64,000 nucleotides of DNA from Tautonia sociabilis (GTDB lineage: Bacteria; Planctomycetota; Planctomycetia; Isosphaerales; Isosphaeraceae): assembly GCF_003977685.1 (NCBI RefSeq), contig NZ_RYZH01000014.1, forward strand, positions 62,001 through 126,000. Reading direction: 5' to 3'. Within the stretch, counting starts at the first letter, position 1. Each line of letters opens with the position of its first letter. A program made the translations under genes and the position numbers. Positions 26,115 to 35,270 of this stretch are shown piece by piece. The notes below the pieces were generated by a model. The model searched no databases and was not told the DNA's origin. It was given only the letters and a program-made list of their open reading frames with translations.

Positions 26115-27542
26115 ATGGCAGCCGACCGACCCCGGACCCTGGGCGAGCTGAAGCAGAGCGGCCACCGACTCGAGTCGGTCAAGGACGAGATGCGCCGCAC
26201 CCTGATCGCCATGATCCGGCGCAACGAGCCGCTTTTCCCCGAGATTCTCGGCTACGAGGAGACGGTCGTCCCCCAGATCCAGAACGCCATCCTCTCCAAG
26301 CACGACATGCTCTTCCTCGGCACCCGGGGCCAGGCCAAGACCCGGATGCTCCGGCAGCTCGTCCGACTGCTCGACGACGCCATCCCCATCGTCGACGGCT
26401 CCGAGGTCAACGACCATCCCTATCATCCCGTCAGCCGGGAGGCCCGCGACAAGATCGAGGCGATGGGGGACGACACGCCGATTGCCTGGGTCGGGCGCGA
26501 CCAGCGCTTTCAGGAGAAGCTCGCCACCCCCGACGTGACCATCGCCGACCTCATCGGCGAGATCGACATGATCAAGCACGCCGAGGGCCGCTACCTCTCC
26601 AGCGAGCTGACCATGCACTTCGGCCTGATCCCCCGGACCAACCGCGGGATCTTCTGCATGAACGAGCTGCCGGATCTCTCCCCCAAGATCCAGGTGGGCC
26701 TGTTCAACGTTCTGGAGGAGCGCGACGTCCAGATCCGGGGCTACCCCGTCCGCCTCGAGCTGGACCTGTGCATGGTCTTCTCCGCCAACCCCGAGGACTA
26801 CACCAACCGAGGCCGGATCGTCACCCCGCTGAAGGACCGCATCGGCTCGGTCATCCGCACGCACTACCCGCTGACCCGGGAAATCGGCATCGCGATCAAC
26901 GACCAGAACGCCTGGGTCGATCGCGCCGGAGCGCAGGTCGCCGTGCCCCAGTTCGTCAAGGAGGTGGTCGAGGAGGCCGCCCGGCTGGCCCGCTCCTCCT
27001 CCCACGTCAACCAGGCCTCGGGCGTCTCGGTCCGCATGTCGATCGCCAACCTGGAGAACGTCGTCTCCAACGCCGAGCGCCGGGCGCTGCTCAACGGAGA
27101 GGCTTGGGTCGTCCCCCGGGTGGGGGACCTCGCTCACGTCGTCCCCAGCACCCGAGGGAAGATCGAGCTGACGATGGCCGAGGACGACGGCTCGGAGGAC
27201 GTGCTCATCCACCGGATCGTCGGCGAGGCGATCAAGAACGTCTTCTCCGAGCGCTTCAACCCCAAGGAATTCCGCCAGGCGGTCGAGTACTTCGACAACG
27301 GCGGCGGGGTTGAGCTGGCCGACACCCTCTCCACCCGGGAGCTGCTCCAGCGGATCGAGAAGATTCCCGGCCTGCTGAAGAAGGCCGAGGATCTCTCCCG
27401 GGACTCCCTCCCCTCCCTCTCCGACCCCGACCTGCACCACGCCGCCTTGGCCTCGGCCGCCGAGTTCATCCTCGAAGGGTTGCACGTGCACAATCGCCTG
27501 AACAAGAACGTGAAGGCGGGCGTGGCGTCGTACGAGCGCTGA
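26115..27542 (+). CDS. AAA+ ATPase, magnesium-chelatase ChlI/MoxR type
   Basis: This 475-residue AAA+ protein has Walker A GTRGQAKT near residue 70, a Walker B-like GIFCMNELPDL and sensor MVFSANPEDYTNRGR, then the ChlI-type lid. The family remodels or loads partner proteins together with a VWA protein. The next gene (27611) encodes such a VWA protein, so they probably work as a pair, like ChlI/ChlD or MoxR/VWA. No chlorophyll genes are present, so chelatase activity is not implied. The promoter at 26002-26030 likely drives both. Confidence 0.88.
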   Translation: MAADRPRTLGELKQSGHRLESVKDEMRRTLIAMIRRNEPLFPEILGYEETVVPQIQNAILSKHDMLFLGTRGQAKTRMLRQLVRLLDDAIPIVDGSEVNDHPYHPVSREARDKIEAMGDDTPIAWVGRDQRFQEKLATPDVTIADLIGEIDMIKHAEGRYLSSELTMHFGLIPRTNRGIFCMNELPDLSPKIQVGLFNVLEERDVQIRGYPVRLELDLCMVFSANPEDYTNRGRIVTPLKDRIGSVIRTHYPLTREIGIAINDQNAWVDRAGAQVAVPQFVKEVVEEAARLARSSSHVNQASGVSVRMSIANLENVVSNAERRALLNGEAWVVPRVGDLAHVVPSTRGKIELTMAEDDGSEDVLIHRIVGEAIKNVFSERFNPKEFRQAVEYFDNGGGVELADTLSTRELLQRIEKIPGLLKKAEDLSRDSLPSLSDPDLHHAALASAAEFILEGLHVHNRLNKNVKAGVASYER

Positions 27543-27610
27543 GCCGTCTCCCCGCTCCGATCCGCTCCTCCCCTTCCCGTTCGGCCGGCCGCTCACCTGT
27601 CGAGAGACCC

Positions 27611-28753
27611 ATGCCGCAGTACGAATACTCCAAGTGGGACGGGTCGCAGCGGTTCACGCCTCAGTCGGCCGAGAAGGCGTTCGACGAGCTGAGCGAGTAC
27701 CTCTTGCACCACGGCGATCAGGTACTCCGCCAGCTCGACCGCTTCGACGACGACGACACCCCCGAGATCGTCGAGCTGCTCCAGCGGCACGGGCTCATCG
27801 AGCGGGACGGGGAGGGGAAGTTCGCCGTCTCGCCCAAGGGCGTCCGCCGCATCCAGCGGAATGCGCTGACCGAGCTGTTCCAGACCTTCAACCGAGATAC
27901 GATCGGCAAGCACGAGTCTCCCCACAAGGGATCGGGAGCCGTCCGCCACGACGACTCCCGGCCCTATGTTTACGGCGACTCGCTTGCCGATCTGAACCTG
28001 CTGGAGACGATGAAGAACGCCTTCGTCCGCCGGGGAGGCGGCGTTCCCATCGGCATCGAGCGCGATGACTGGGTCGTCTACGAAACCGAGCACCAGACCC
28101 GAGCCGCCACCGTCGTGCTCATCGACATGAGCGGCTCGATGGGCCGCTTCGGCAAGTACGGCATGACCAAGAAGGTGGCCCTGGCGCTCCAGGCGATGGT
28201 CCGGGCGCAGTACCCGACCGACTCGCTGGAGATGGTCGGCTTCTACACGCTGGCCAACCGGATGACCGAGCGCCAGTTGCTCAACTCGGCCCCCAAGCCG
28301 GTCGGACTGTTCGACCCAAGGGTGAACCTCCGGATCAGCCTCGATCGGCCCCTGCCCAGGCAGGTCCAGCACTTCACCAACATCGACGCTGGCCTGAAGC
28401 TCGCCCGCAGCATGCTCACCAAGCAGGGGGCCGAGAACAAGCAGATCATCGTCATCACCGACGGCGAGCCGACGGCTCACATCGAGGGGAGAGAGGCCGT
28501 TCTCATCTACCCCCCGGCCGAAAAGACCGCGATGGCCACGTTGGCCGAGGCGAGGCGATGCGCCTCGGCCGGGATCCGCGTCTCGTCCTTCGCCCTGATC
28601 GAGGACTACTTCTATCTGGGACTGGTCAACTTCGTCGAGGAGATGGCCCGAGTCACTCAGGGCGTCGCCGCCTACTGCTCGGCCGACGACCTGGGCAAGT
28701 ATGTCTTCGACAGCTTCGTCGGCGGCCGTCGGCGGCGGAAGGCGAGCCGATAG
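27611..28753 (+). CDS. VWA-domain protein, partner of the AAA+ ATPase
   Basis: This 380-residue protein has a helical N-terminal half and a C-terminal von Willebrand A domain. The MIDAS motif is VVLIDMSGSMG (DxSxS at residues 172-176), followed by IIVITDGEPTAH. It starts 68 bases after the AAA+ stop, same strand. Such pairs act as metal-dependent protein-assembly or maturation machines; the client is unknown. A basic tail (GGRRRRKASR) closes the protein. Confidence 0.88.
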   Translation: MPQYEYSKWDGSQRFTPQSAEKAFDELSEYLLHHGDQVLRQLDRFDDDDTPEIVELLQRHGLIERDGEGKFAVSPKGVRRIQRNALTELFQTFNRDTIGKHESPHKGSGAVRHDDSRPYVYGDSLADLNLLETMKNAFVRRGGGVPIGIERDDWVVYETEHQTRAATVVLIDMSGSMGRFGKYGMTKKVALALQAMVRAQYPTDSLEMVGFYTLANRMTERQLLNSAPKPVGLFDPRVNLRISLDRPLPRQVQHFTNIDAGLKLARSMLTKQGAENKQIIVITDGEPTAHIEGREAVLIYPPAEKTAMATLAEARRCASAGIRVSSFALIEDYFYLGLVNFVEEMARVTQGVAAYCSADDLGKYVFDSFVGGRRRRKASR

Positions 28754-28852
28754 GCCCCCCGCCGCTCCCGGATCGACACGATGTTCCCCCCCTGTCGGCG
28801 ACGGCCGCGGGTGGACCCGGGGACGCATCCCTCCTGTCCCCGGTCCGTTCCC

Positions 28853-30250
28853 TCAGGAGAACGGGTTCGGCCTCGGGTTGGCCACCGGGGCCCGGAGATC
28901 GCCCGAATCGGCCGGAGCCTCGTAGTCGATCGAGGCGAGGTCGGGCGTCTCGATCCGGACGCCTCCCCGGATCCGGCTCTCCAGTGCCGCATCGAGGACG
29001 CCGCCGGTCAATTGCGTTCGCTCCACCGGGTAGGGGGGCTTCCCGGATCGGAAGAAGTCCTCGATCCGAAGCACCAGCGGGGTGAAGAAGTCCGCCCCCG
29101 GCGGTGCCGGCAGGTAGACAAGCGTGGAGACGTCGACCGGCAGGCCGTCGTCGCCGACAACCCGGGCGGCGATGCTCGTATCGTCGATGTGGCCGTTGAG
29201 GATCAGGACGGTCCCCTTGAAGCCGTCGGCGTACTCGACCAGGAACGCGACCGGCTGGAGGAACGTCGGCCGCCCGGGCGGGTGGACGAAGTCTTTGGTG
29301 TTCTGGCGGACGTCGCCGGGGTTCTGGGTGTGGCTTCGGCTGAGCGCTTCGTCGAGCAGCTCCCAAGACCATTGGCCGGCGTCACCCGCCTCCCAGACGG
29401 CATCCCCTTCGAGGTAGGTCACGGCGACCACCCCCTGCGGCTGGCCCCGACGGTCCCGACGCTCGACCATGCACTGAAGCGTCTCCAGCGCGTGGAAGCC
29501 GAAGATCTCGATCTCTCCCCGAGAGGCGACCAGCGCGTCCTGCCAGGTCTTTCCCAGCGGCACCTCCAGGTGCGGCAGCCGCCAGGTGACCGGCAGGCTG
29601 GAGCCGGCCATCAGCGGCACGCCCAGCTCCTTGGCCGAGGAGACCATCTCGGCCGCCTCGGCGCGGTCGTAGGAGAGGTGCTTGTCGATGAACACCGGCA
29701 CCCCCCTTCCCGATCGCCGGACCACGTCGAGGACCGCCCGGAAGTACCTCCCTCGGGGGTACAGTTTCTGGAGCTTGTCGTTGAGCGGGTAGTCCCCGTG
29801 CTCGGCGATCAGCAGCACGGCGTCCACCGCCAGCTCCCCGGTCCCGAGCGTCAGCGCCTCCTCGATCGAGGCGCAGAGCCGGACGCCGTACTGTTCCGCC
29901 TTGGCCCGGCCCAGGTCGCCGATGGCCGACGGCGCGACGCCGTCGGGGAATTGCTCGATGTAGAGGCTGACGATGTCGACCTCGGGCCGGTAAAACCCCC
30001 GATCGTCGTGCAGGATGAAGCCGTCCAGGAACCGGCCGACGATGTGGTAGGCGTGCGACAGGTAGTAATACGTCGACGCCAGGGCGGCCACCTTCGGCCG
30101 CCCTGGTCTTGGCCCCGGCTCCGGGGCGGGGCCTCCCAGCGCGTGCGGGATGGCCGCCGGGCTCGGCCGGTCGGCGACGGCGGCGCCGGGGAGGATCATC
30201 GAGAGGCCCGCGGCGTTGAAGAAGCCGCGCCGGGTCAGGTCGTCGTGCAT
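28853..30250 (-). CDS. Tat-exported Gfo/Idh/MocA-like oxidoreductase
   Basis: This 465-residue protein has a twin-arginine signal (LTRRGFFNAAGLSMILPGAA). An N-terminal Rossmann-like region follows (KVAALASTYYYLSHAYHIVG, later DAVLLIAEHGDYPLNDK) and resembles Gfo/Idh/MocA proteins of planctomycetes, though the usual GxGxxG is not obvious. The second half (PVFIDKHLSYDRAEAAEMV, GFHALETLQCMVERRDR) fits the family's substrate domain. The start at 30250 is preceded by CCGGAG. It begins 86 bases after the selD stop, so it may be the third gene of the selenoprotein operon. Confidence 0.7.
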   Translation of the reverse strand: MHDDLTRRGFFNAAGLSMILPGAAVADRPSPAAIPHALGGPAPEPGPRPGRPKVAALASTYYYLSHAYHIVGRFLDGFILHDDRGFYRPEVDIVSLYIEQFPDGVAPSAIGDLGRAKAEQYGVRLCASIEEALTLGTGELAVDAVLLIAEHGDYPLNDKLQKLYPRGRYFRAVLDVVRRSGRGVPVFIDKHLSYDRAEAAEMVSSAKELGVPLMAGSSLPVTWRLPHLEVPLGKTWQDALVASRGEIEIFGFHALETLQCMVERRDRRGQPQGVVAVTYLEGDAVWEAGDAGQWSWELLDEALSRSHTQNPGDVRQNTKDFVHPPGRPTFLQPVAFLVEYADGFKGTVLILNGHIDDTSIAARVVGDDGLPVDVSTLVYLPAPPGADFFTPLVLRIEDFFRSGKPPYPVERTQLTGGVLDAALESRIRGGVRIETPDLASIDYEAPADSGDLRAPVANPRPNPFS

Positions 30251-30336
30251 GATTGGCTCCGGAGGCGGGGGTCCGTCGTCGCTCCGGGCTCGACGATGCC
30301 GCCCGGACCCCGGCCCGTCAAGCGGTCGCTGGCCGG

Positions 30337-31398
30337 TCAGAACCGGAGCCACACCCCCGGCTCGGCGGGGAGGACCCGGCCGACGACCGCCGCGGCCGGC
30401 GTGTTCCGTGCTCGAAGGGCCCGGATCAGCGCGTCGGCCCGCTCGGGGGAGACGGCGATCAGCAGGCCGCCGGAGGTCTGAGCGTCGAGCGCGAATTCGA
30501 GGCGGAGGGGGTCGACGCCGGGGGACAGCTCCCAGCCATCCTGCACGGCCTCTCGGTTGGTCTTGCTCGCCCGGGTGAAGTTGCGGGGAACGGCCAGCGC
30601 CTCGGCCCCCTCGATCAGCGGCAGGGCCGCCAGGTCGATCGCGATGGTCGCGCCCGAGCCAACGGCCATTTCCCGGGCGTGCCCGGCCAGGCCGAAGCCG
30701 GTCACGTCGGTCAGCGCGTGGGTGCCGCCCACTTCGGCGAGGGCGTCCCGGGCGTCGGCGTTCAGGCGGATCATGCTCGCCACGGCTCGGTCGAGCACCT
30801 CGGCAGGGCATCGCCGTCGCTTGGCCGCGGTGGTGATGACGCCGGTGCCCAGCGGCTTGGTGAGCACGAGCACGTCTCCGGGCCGGGCTCCCGCGTTGGT
30901 GAGCACCTCGTCGGGGTGGACCAGGCCGGTGACGCTCAGCCCGAACTTGATCTCGGCGTCCCGAACCGTGTGCCCGCCGACGGTCGTCGCGCCGGCCCTG
31001 GCGACGCGCTCCCCGGCCCCGGCGAGGATCTGGCCGAGCAGCTCCAACGGCAACTGATCGTCGGGGAAGGCGGCGATGTTCATGGCCGTCAGCGGACGCC
31101 CGTTCATCGCGTAGACGTCCGACAGGGCGTTGGCCGCGGCGATCTGGCCGAAGAGGTACGGGTCGTCGACCAGAGGAGGGAAGAAGTCGACCGTCTGCAC
31201 CAGCGCCAGGTCGGGCGCGATGCGGTACACCCCCGCGTCGTCGCTCGTCTCGGTGGCGACGAGCAGGTCCTCGGGCCGGCTCGGGGCGATGGTGGGCAAG
31301 GCGCGCAGAACCTGCGCGATCCCCCCGGGGGGGAGCTTGCCCGCTCACCCGGCGCAGTTGGCGTAATCGGTCAGTCGCTTCCGTCGTCCGAAGCTCAA
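30337..31398 (-). CDS. selD: Selenophosphate synthetase SelD with in-frame TGA read as selenocysteine
   Basis: SelD makes selenophosphate from selenide and ATP. With codon 18 (TGA, 31345-31347) read as Sec, the frame from the TTG at 31398 gives a 353-residue protein starting MSFGRRKRLTDYANCAG, then Sec18, then AGKLPPGGIAQVL. This is the catalytic Cys/Sec loop with the conserved Lys (Lys21). Downstream family motifs are VQTVDFFPPLVDDPYLFGQ, NALSDVYAMNGRP and ALTDVTGFGLAGHA. GGAGGAG stands 8 bases before the TTG. A gene call ignoring TGA would start at 31299 and lose the active site. A 7-bp stem with a GTT loop (31302-31318) follows the TGA. It begins 66 bases after the SelW-like stop. Confidence 0.9.
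31302..31318 (-). promoter_or_regulatory. Candidate bacterial SECIS hairpin in selD
   Basis: On the leftward transcript CGCGCAG and CTGCGCG form a perfect 7-bp stem around GTT; the core GCAGGTTCTGC resembles the GCAGGTCTGC apex of the E. coli fdhF SECIS. The loop lies 33 bases after the TGA, within the range I recall for bacterial SECIS elements. A C-run/G-run helix (around 31318-31336) separates them. Confidence 0.65.
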
Positions 31399-31464
31399 AG
31401 CGGGTCTCCTCCGGGGCCGGCCTGTCCTCCCCGATCGGGCCGGCTCCCGGGGGCCTCCTCTCGC

Positions 31465-31704
31465 TCACTCCAAGAGCAGAGGGGCGACCTCGCCAAGGAT
31501 CTGGTCTTCGTCGGGGAACCGACCCGTCTGCACCTTCGAATCAACGAGCGATCCGCCCACGGTCCGTTCGAAATTCCCTCCCTTGGAGGGGATCAGCGTC
31601 AGCCGGCCGATCGTCCGCTTGAACCGGGGCCGCGGCTTCGCCGTCAGCCTGACGGCCTGGGGCTCATGGTTTCAGAGGGCGCGGTCTTCGAGCGTCACGT
31701 CCAT
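31465..31704 (-). CDS. SelW/Rdx-like selenoprotein candidate (in-frame TGA at codon 11)
   Basis: The leftward frame from the ATG at 31704 (AAGGAGG 7 bases upstream) reads MDVTLEDRAL, TGA, NHEPQAVRL, and ends GRFPDEDQILGEVAPLLLE, 79 residues in all. IGRLTLIPSKGGNFERTVGG and the GRFP motif match the Rdx/SelW thioredoxin-fold family, whose CxxC/CxxU motif sits exactly where the TGA falls (31672-31674). Unusually, the first Cys of that motif is Arg (RAL-Sec), and a usual Tyr before it is Asp. Thus it may be a diverged Sec protein or an early pseudogene. A 7-bp stem with loop GGC follows at 31640-31656. A TAGAAT hexamer at 31738-31743 could serve as -10. Confidence 0.7.
31640..31656 (-). promoter_or_regulatory. 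Candidate SECIS hairpin in the SelW-like gene
   Basis: On the leftward transcript GCCGTCA and TGACGGC pair perfectly over 7 bp around a GGC loop. The loop begins 22 bases after the TGA, a spacing close to the 18 bases of E. coli fdhF. Confidence 0.6.
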
Positions 31705-31740
31705 GGGGATCCTCCTTCGGAACCGGAACGGTCCCGGATT

Positions 31741-32919
31741 CTAGCCCCGGCCAAGCCGCCGGGCCAGCAACCGGCGCCGGTTTCGTTTCGGTTCGGGATC
31801 CGGCCCGGGTTCGGTGGCCGGCTCGATGGCGGGTTCGGGCTTCTCCTCGGGCTGGGGAGCCGGCCGGGCTCGGCTCATCAGGTCGGCCCAGTGCCGAGAC
31901 GCGGGAAGGTGCTGGAGGACCAGCTTGATGCTCACGGTGATTGGGATCGCCAGGATCAGGCCCATCAGCCCCCAGAGGAAGCCCCAGAACAAGCAGGCGA
32001 TAAGCACGGTCGTCCCGTTCAGGTCGAGCGACCTTCCCATGACGTAGGGCATCACCAGATACCCCTCGACCGTCACGATCGCCAGGAAGACTGAGGCCAC
32101 GATCAGCCCGTCGGCGATCGAGCCGCGCTGGCCCAGCGTGACCAGCACCGCGAGCGAGCCGCCGGCCACGTTGCCGATGTACGGGATGTAGTTCGTCACC
32201 CCGGCGAAGACGCCCAGCGGCACGGCGAAATCAATCCCCAGCAGCATCAGGGCCACGGCCGTCGCCGCTCCGAGACCGATGTTCAGCACGGTGCGGGCGA
32301 GCAGGTAGGCGCGGACCTTGCGCGTGACGTTCTTGAGCGTCCGCTCCAGGGCCATCGACTCCCCGGCCTCGACGGTGATCAGGTGGACCACTCGGGGAAC
32401 GATCAGCTCGGCCTCGGCCAGCAGGAAGAGCACCAGGAACAGCACCACCACGCCGTGGCCGACCCAGGCGGTCAGGTCGGTCAGCCGGTAGTTGAGCGTG
32501 TTGAGCAGCAGCTCCCGGTTGGTGTAGCCGAGGATGTCGATCGTCCCCGGCTCGGGCAGGATGTTGGCGAGGTAGGGGTGGTCGCGCACCGCGTCGTTGA
32601 CGCGCTCGCTCAGGCGGGAGGCCAGCCGCTCCACGTCCGAAGGGAAAGTGCGGGCCGCCTGGACCAGGCTCTCGGCGGTCAGGCTGGCGGCGTACAGCCC
32701 GGCCAGCGCCAGCAGCAGGAAGAGGATCACCGCGGCGCCGAACGGCCCGACCGGCAGCAGGCGGCGGAGCAGGTGCGTGGCGGGTGAGAGCAGGCAGGCC
32801 AGCAGGATTGAGACCGAGATCGGGATCAGGATCGGCTTGAGCAGGTAGAGCGCCGCGATGACGCCGAGGGTCGCGATGATCGTCAGCGACGGGCTGGCCG
32901 GCCTGGCAGTCGAGTCCAT
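31741..32919 (-). CDS. AI-2E/PerM-family permease
   Basis: This 392-residue polytopic protein has the AI-2E family outline. N-terminal helix pairs (LTIIATLGVIAALYLLKPIL) are followed by a large extramembrane helical region (residues about 100-160). A C-terminal helix cluster then contains GVFAGVTNYIPYIGNVAGG and VMGRSLDLNGTTVLIACLFW. A Pro/Glu-rich then Arg-rich tail ends the protein. Members export small molecules or act as Na+/H+-type exchangers; the substrate is unknown. The start at 32919 has GGAGGAG upstream and is preferred to the ATG at 32973. Confidence 0.88.
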   Translation of the reverse strand: MDSTARPASPSLTIIATLGVIAALYLLKPILIPISVSILLACLLSPATHLLRRLLPVGPFGAAVILFLLLALAGLYAASLTAESLVQAARTFPSDVERLASRLSERVNDAVRDHPYLANILPEPGTIDILGYTNRELLLNTLNYRLTDLTAWVGHGVVVLFLVLFLLAEAELIVPRVVHLITVEAGESMALERTLKNVTRKVRAYLLARTVLNIGLGAATAVALMLLGIDFAVPLGVFAGVTNYIPYIGNVAGGSLAVLVTLGQRGSIADGLIVASVFLAIVTVEGYLVMPYVMGRSLDLNGTTVLIACLFWGFLWGLMGLILAIPITVSIKLVLQHLPASRHWADLMSRARPAPQPEEKPEPAIEPATEPGPDPEPKRNRRRLLARRLGRG

Positions 32920-33113
32920 CCGGCTCCTCCGCTCGGTGCGTCGGGCGGCCCGACACCGCCCGTCCCGGTTCAATCTTCGGCCAGCCGGAGGCGGATGACA
33001 AGGGGACCGATCCGACCCGGCCCGGACCGCTCAAGCGGGCCGCCCCCCCCGGTCGATCCCTGTCAGGCGCGGACGAACTCGCGCGACGTCCGCCGGCGAC
33101 CAGGAGGGTCGAG

Positions 33114-33968
33114 ATGGGGACTCGGGACGATCGCGGCCGGTTTCCGGGCCTCGCCGCGCCGATCGCCCTGGCGCTGGCGATGCTGGCCGGCTGTCGAGGG
33201 GCCGGCGAATACACCGACTCGCTCGCCCCGTTCTGGTGGCGAGACAACCTCTGGGGCCCCGAGGCGAACCTCGCCCGGGCCACCGGCCGGCTCCCCGAGA
33301 TTCCCTATAACCCCGACATGGTCGCCTGGGAGGCCTTCGCCCGGGACCACCTCCAGACCGGCGACATCCTCTTCCGAGAGGCCGACGCCCGGGTCCTCGG
33401 CGGCCTCTTCCCCTTCTCCCGGGTCGCCGCCCGGATCGCCGACTCCCGATACACGCACACCGGCCTCTTCGCCTGGGAGAACGGCGAGCCGGTCGTCTAC
33501 GACACGAGCATGGGGGGCGCCCGCCGCCAGCCCTTCGGCATCTGGGTGCTCGACAACGTCGGCCATCTGGGCATCAAGCGCCCGAAGCCGCCGTACCGGG
33601 CCGCCATCCCCGGCGCCGTCTCCTACTGCCGGACGGTCTACGAGCAACAGGTCCCCTTCGACTCGAAGCTCGAACTGGGAGACTCTCGCTTCTACTGCGT
33701 CGAGCTGACCAGCCGGGCCTATCAGGCCGCCGGCCTCGACCTGGCCGAGCCGGTCCGCATGGGGGACCTTCCCCGGGTCCACGAGCACCGGCTCGTCTTC
33801 CTGCTCGCCCGCCTCTTCGCCTCGTTCCACCCCGACCAGCGGATGTACGCCACCGGCAACGATTCCTTCGGCTTGTGGGCCAGCCCCGCGCTGGAGGAGG
33901 TCTACGTCTCGGAGGACGGGACGAGGCCCGATCCCTCCTGCCTGGTCGTTCTCCCTTCTCCGCAATGA
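33114..33968 (+). CDS. Lipoprotein, YiiX/permuted papain-like amidase
   Basis: This 284-residue protein has a lipobox (LALAMLAGC, lipidated Cys27). Its fold resembles the YiiX/YebB-like, circularly permuted NlpC/P60 hydrolases: LQTGDILFREADARV at the start, the catalytic His in SRYTHTGLFAWENG, and the catalytic Cys in DSRFYCVELTSRAYQAAG. Such proteins hydrolyse amide bonds in peptides or lipids at the envelope. GGAGG lies upstream of the ATG. The phosphatase gene follows 120 bases later but has its own -10-like TAAAAT. Confidence 0.8.
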   Translation: MGTRDDRGRFPGLAAPIALALAMLAGCRGAGEYTDSLAPFWWRDNLWGPEANLARATGRLPEIPYNPDMVAWEAFARDHLQTGDILFREADARVLGGLFPFSRVAARIADSRYTHTGLFAWENGEPVVYDTSMGGARRQPFGIWVLDNVGHLGIKRPKPPYRAAIPGAVSYCRTVYEQQVPFDSKLELGDSRFYCVELTSRAYQAAGLDLAEPVRMGDLPRVHEHRLVFLLARLFASFHPDQRMYATGNDSFGLWASPALEEVYVSEDGTRPDPSCLVVLPSPQ

Positions 33969-34088
33969 TGGGGATGACGGGGAGGGGAGGAGAGAATTCC
34001 GGGGTGTTCCCGGCACTGGCCGGATAAAATCCGGGGGCGGCGCCGCCGATCTCCCGCGGCGCGGAGGACCGACCCCGAGGAGGCCGTC

Positions 34089-35063
<975 letters not shown>

Positions 35064-35270
35064 GCCCGAACTTCGCGGACGCTCGACGGTGGGATCGGCG
35101 GGAGGCCGGGGTCGGGTCGACCCCTCGACAGGAGTCTGCCGGGACCGGGATCGCCCCGACCCCGGCCTTCCGCTCCGGCCCCAGCTCAGGCGACCCTCCG
35201 ACCGGGATCGGCCATCGGCCGTTCGCCGATCGATCGGATCGCCGTCGCCTGCGGCCTCCCCGGGCCGAGC

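Noticed and set aside
30337-31299. selD starting at the TTG at 31299 (320 residues)
   Set aside because: This start removes the catalytic Cys/Sec loop and has no ribosome-binding site. The frame continues upstream through TGA to a well-supported TTG at 31398.
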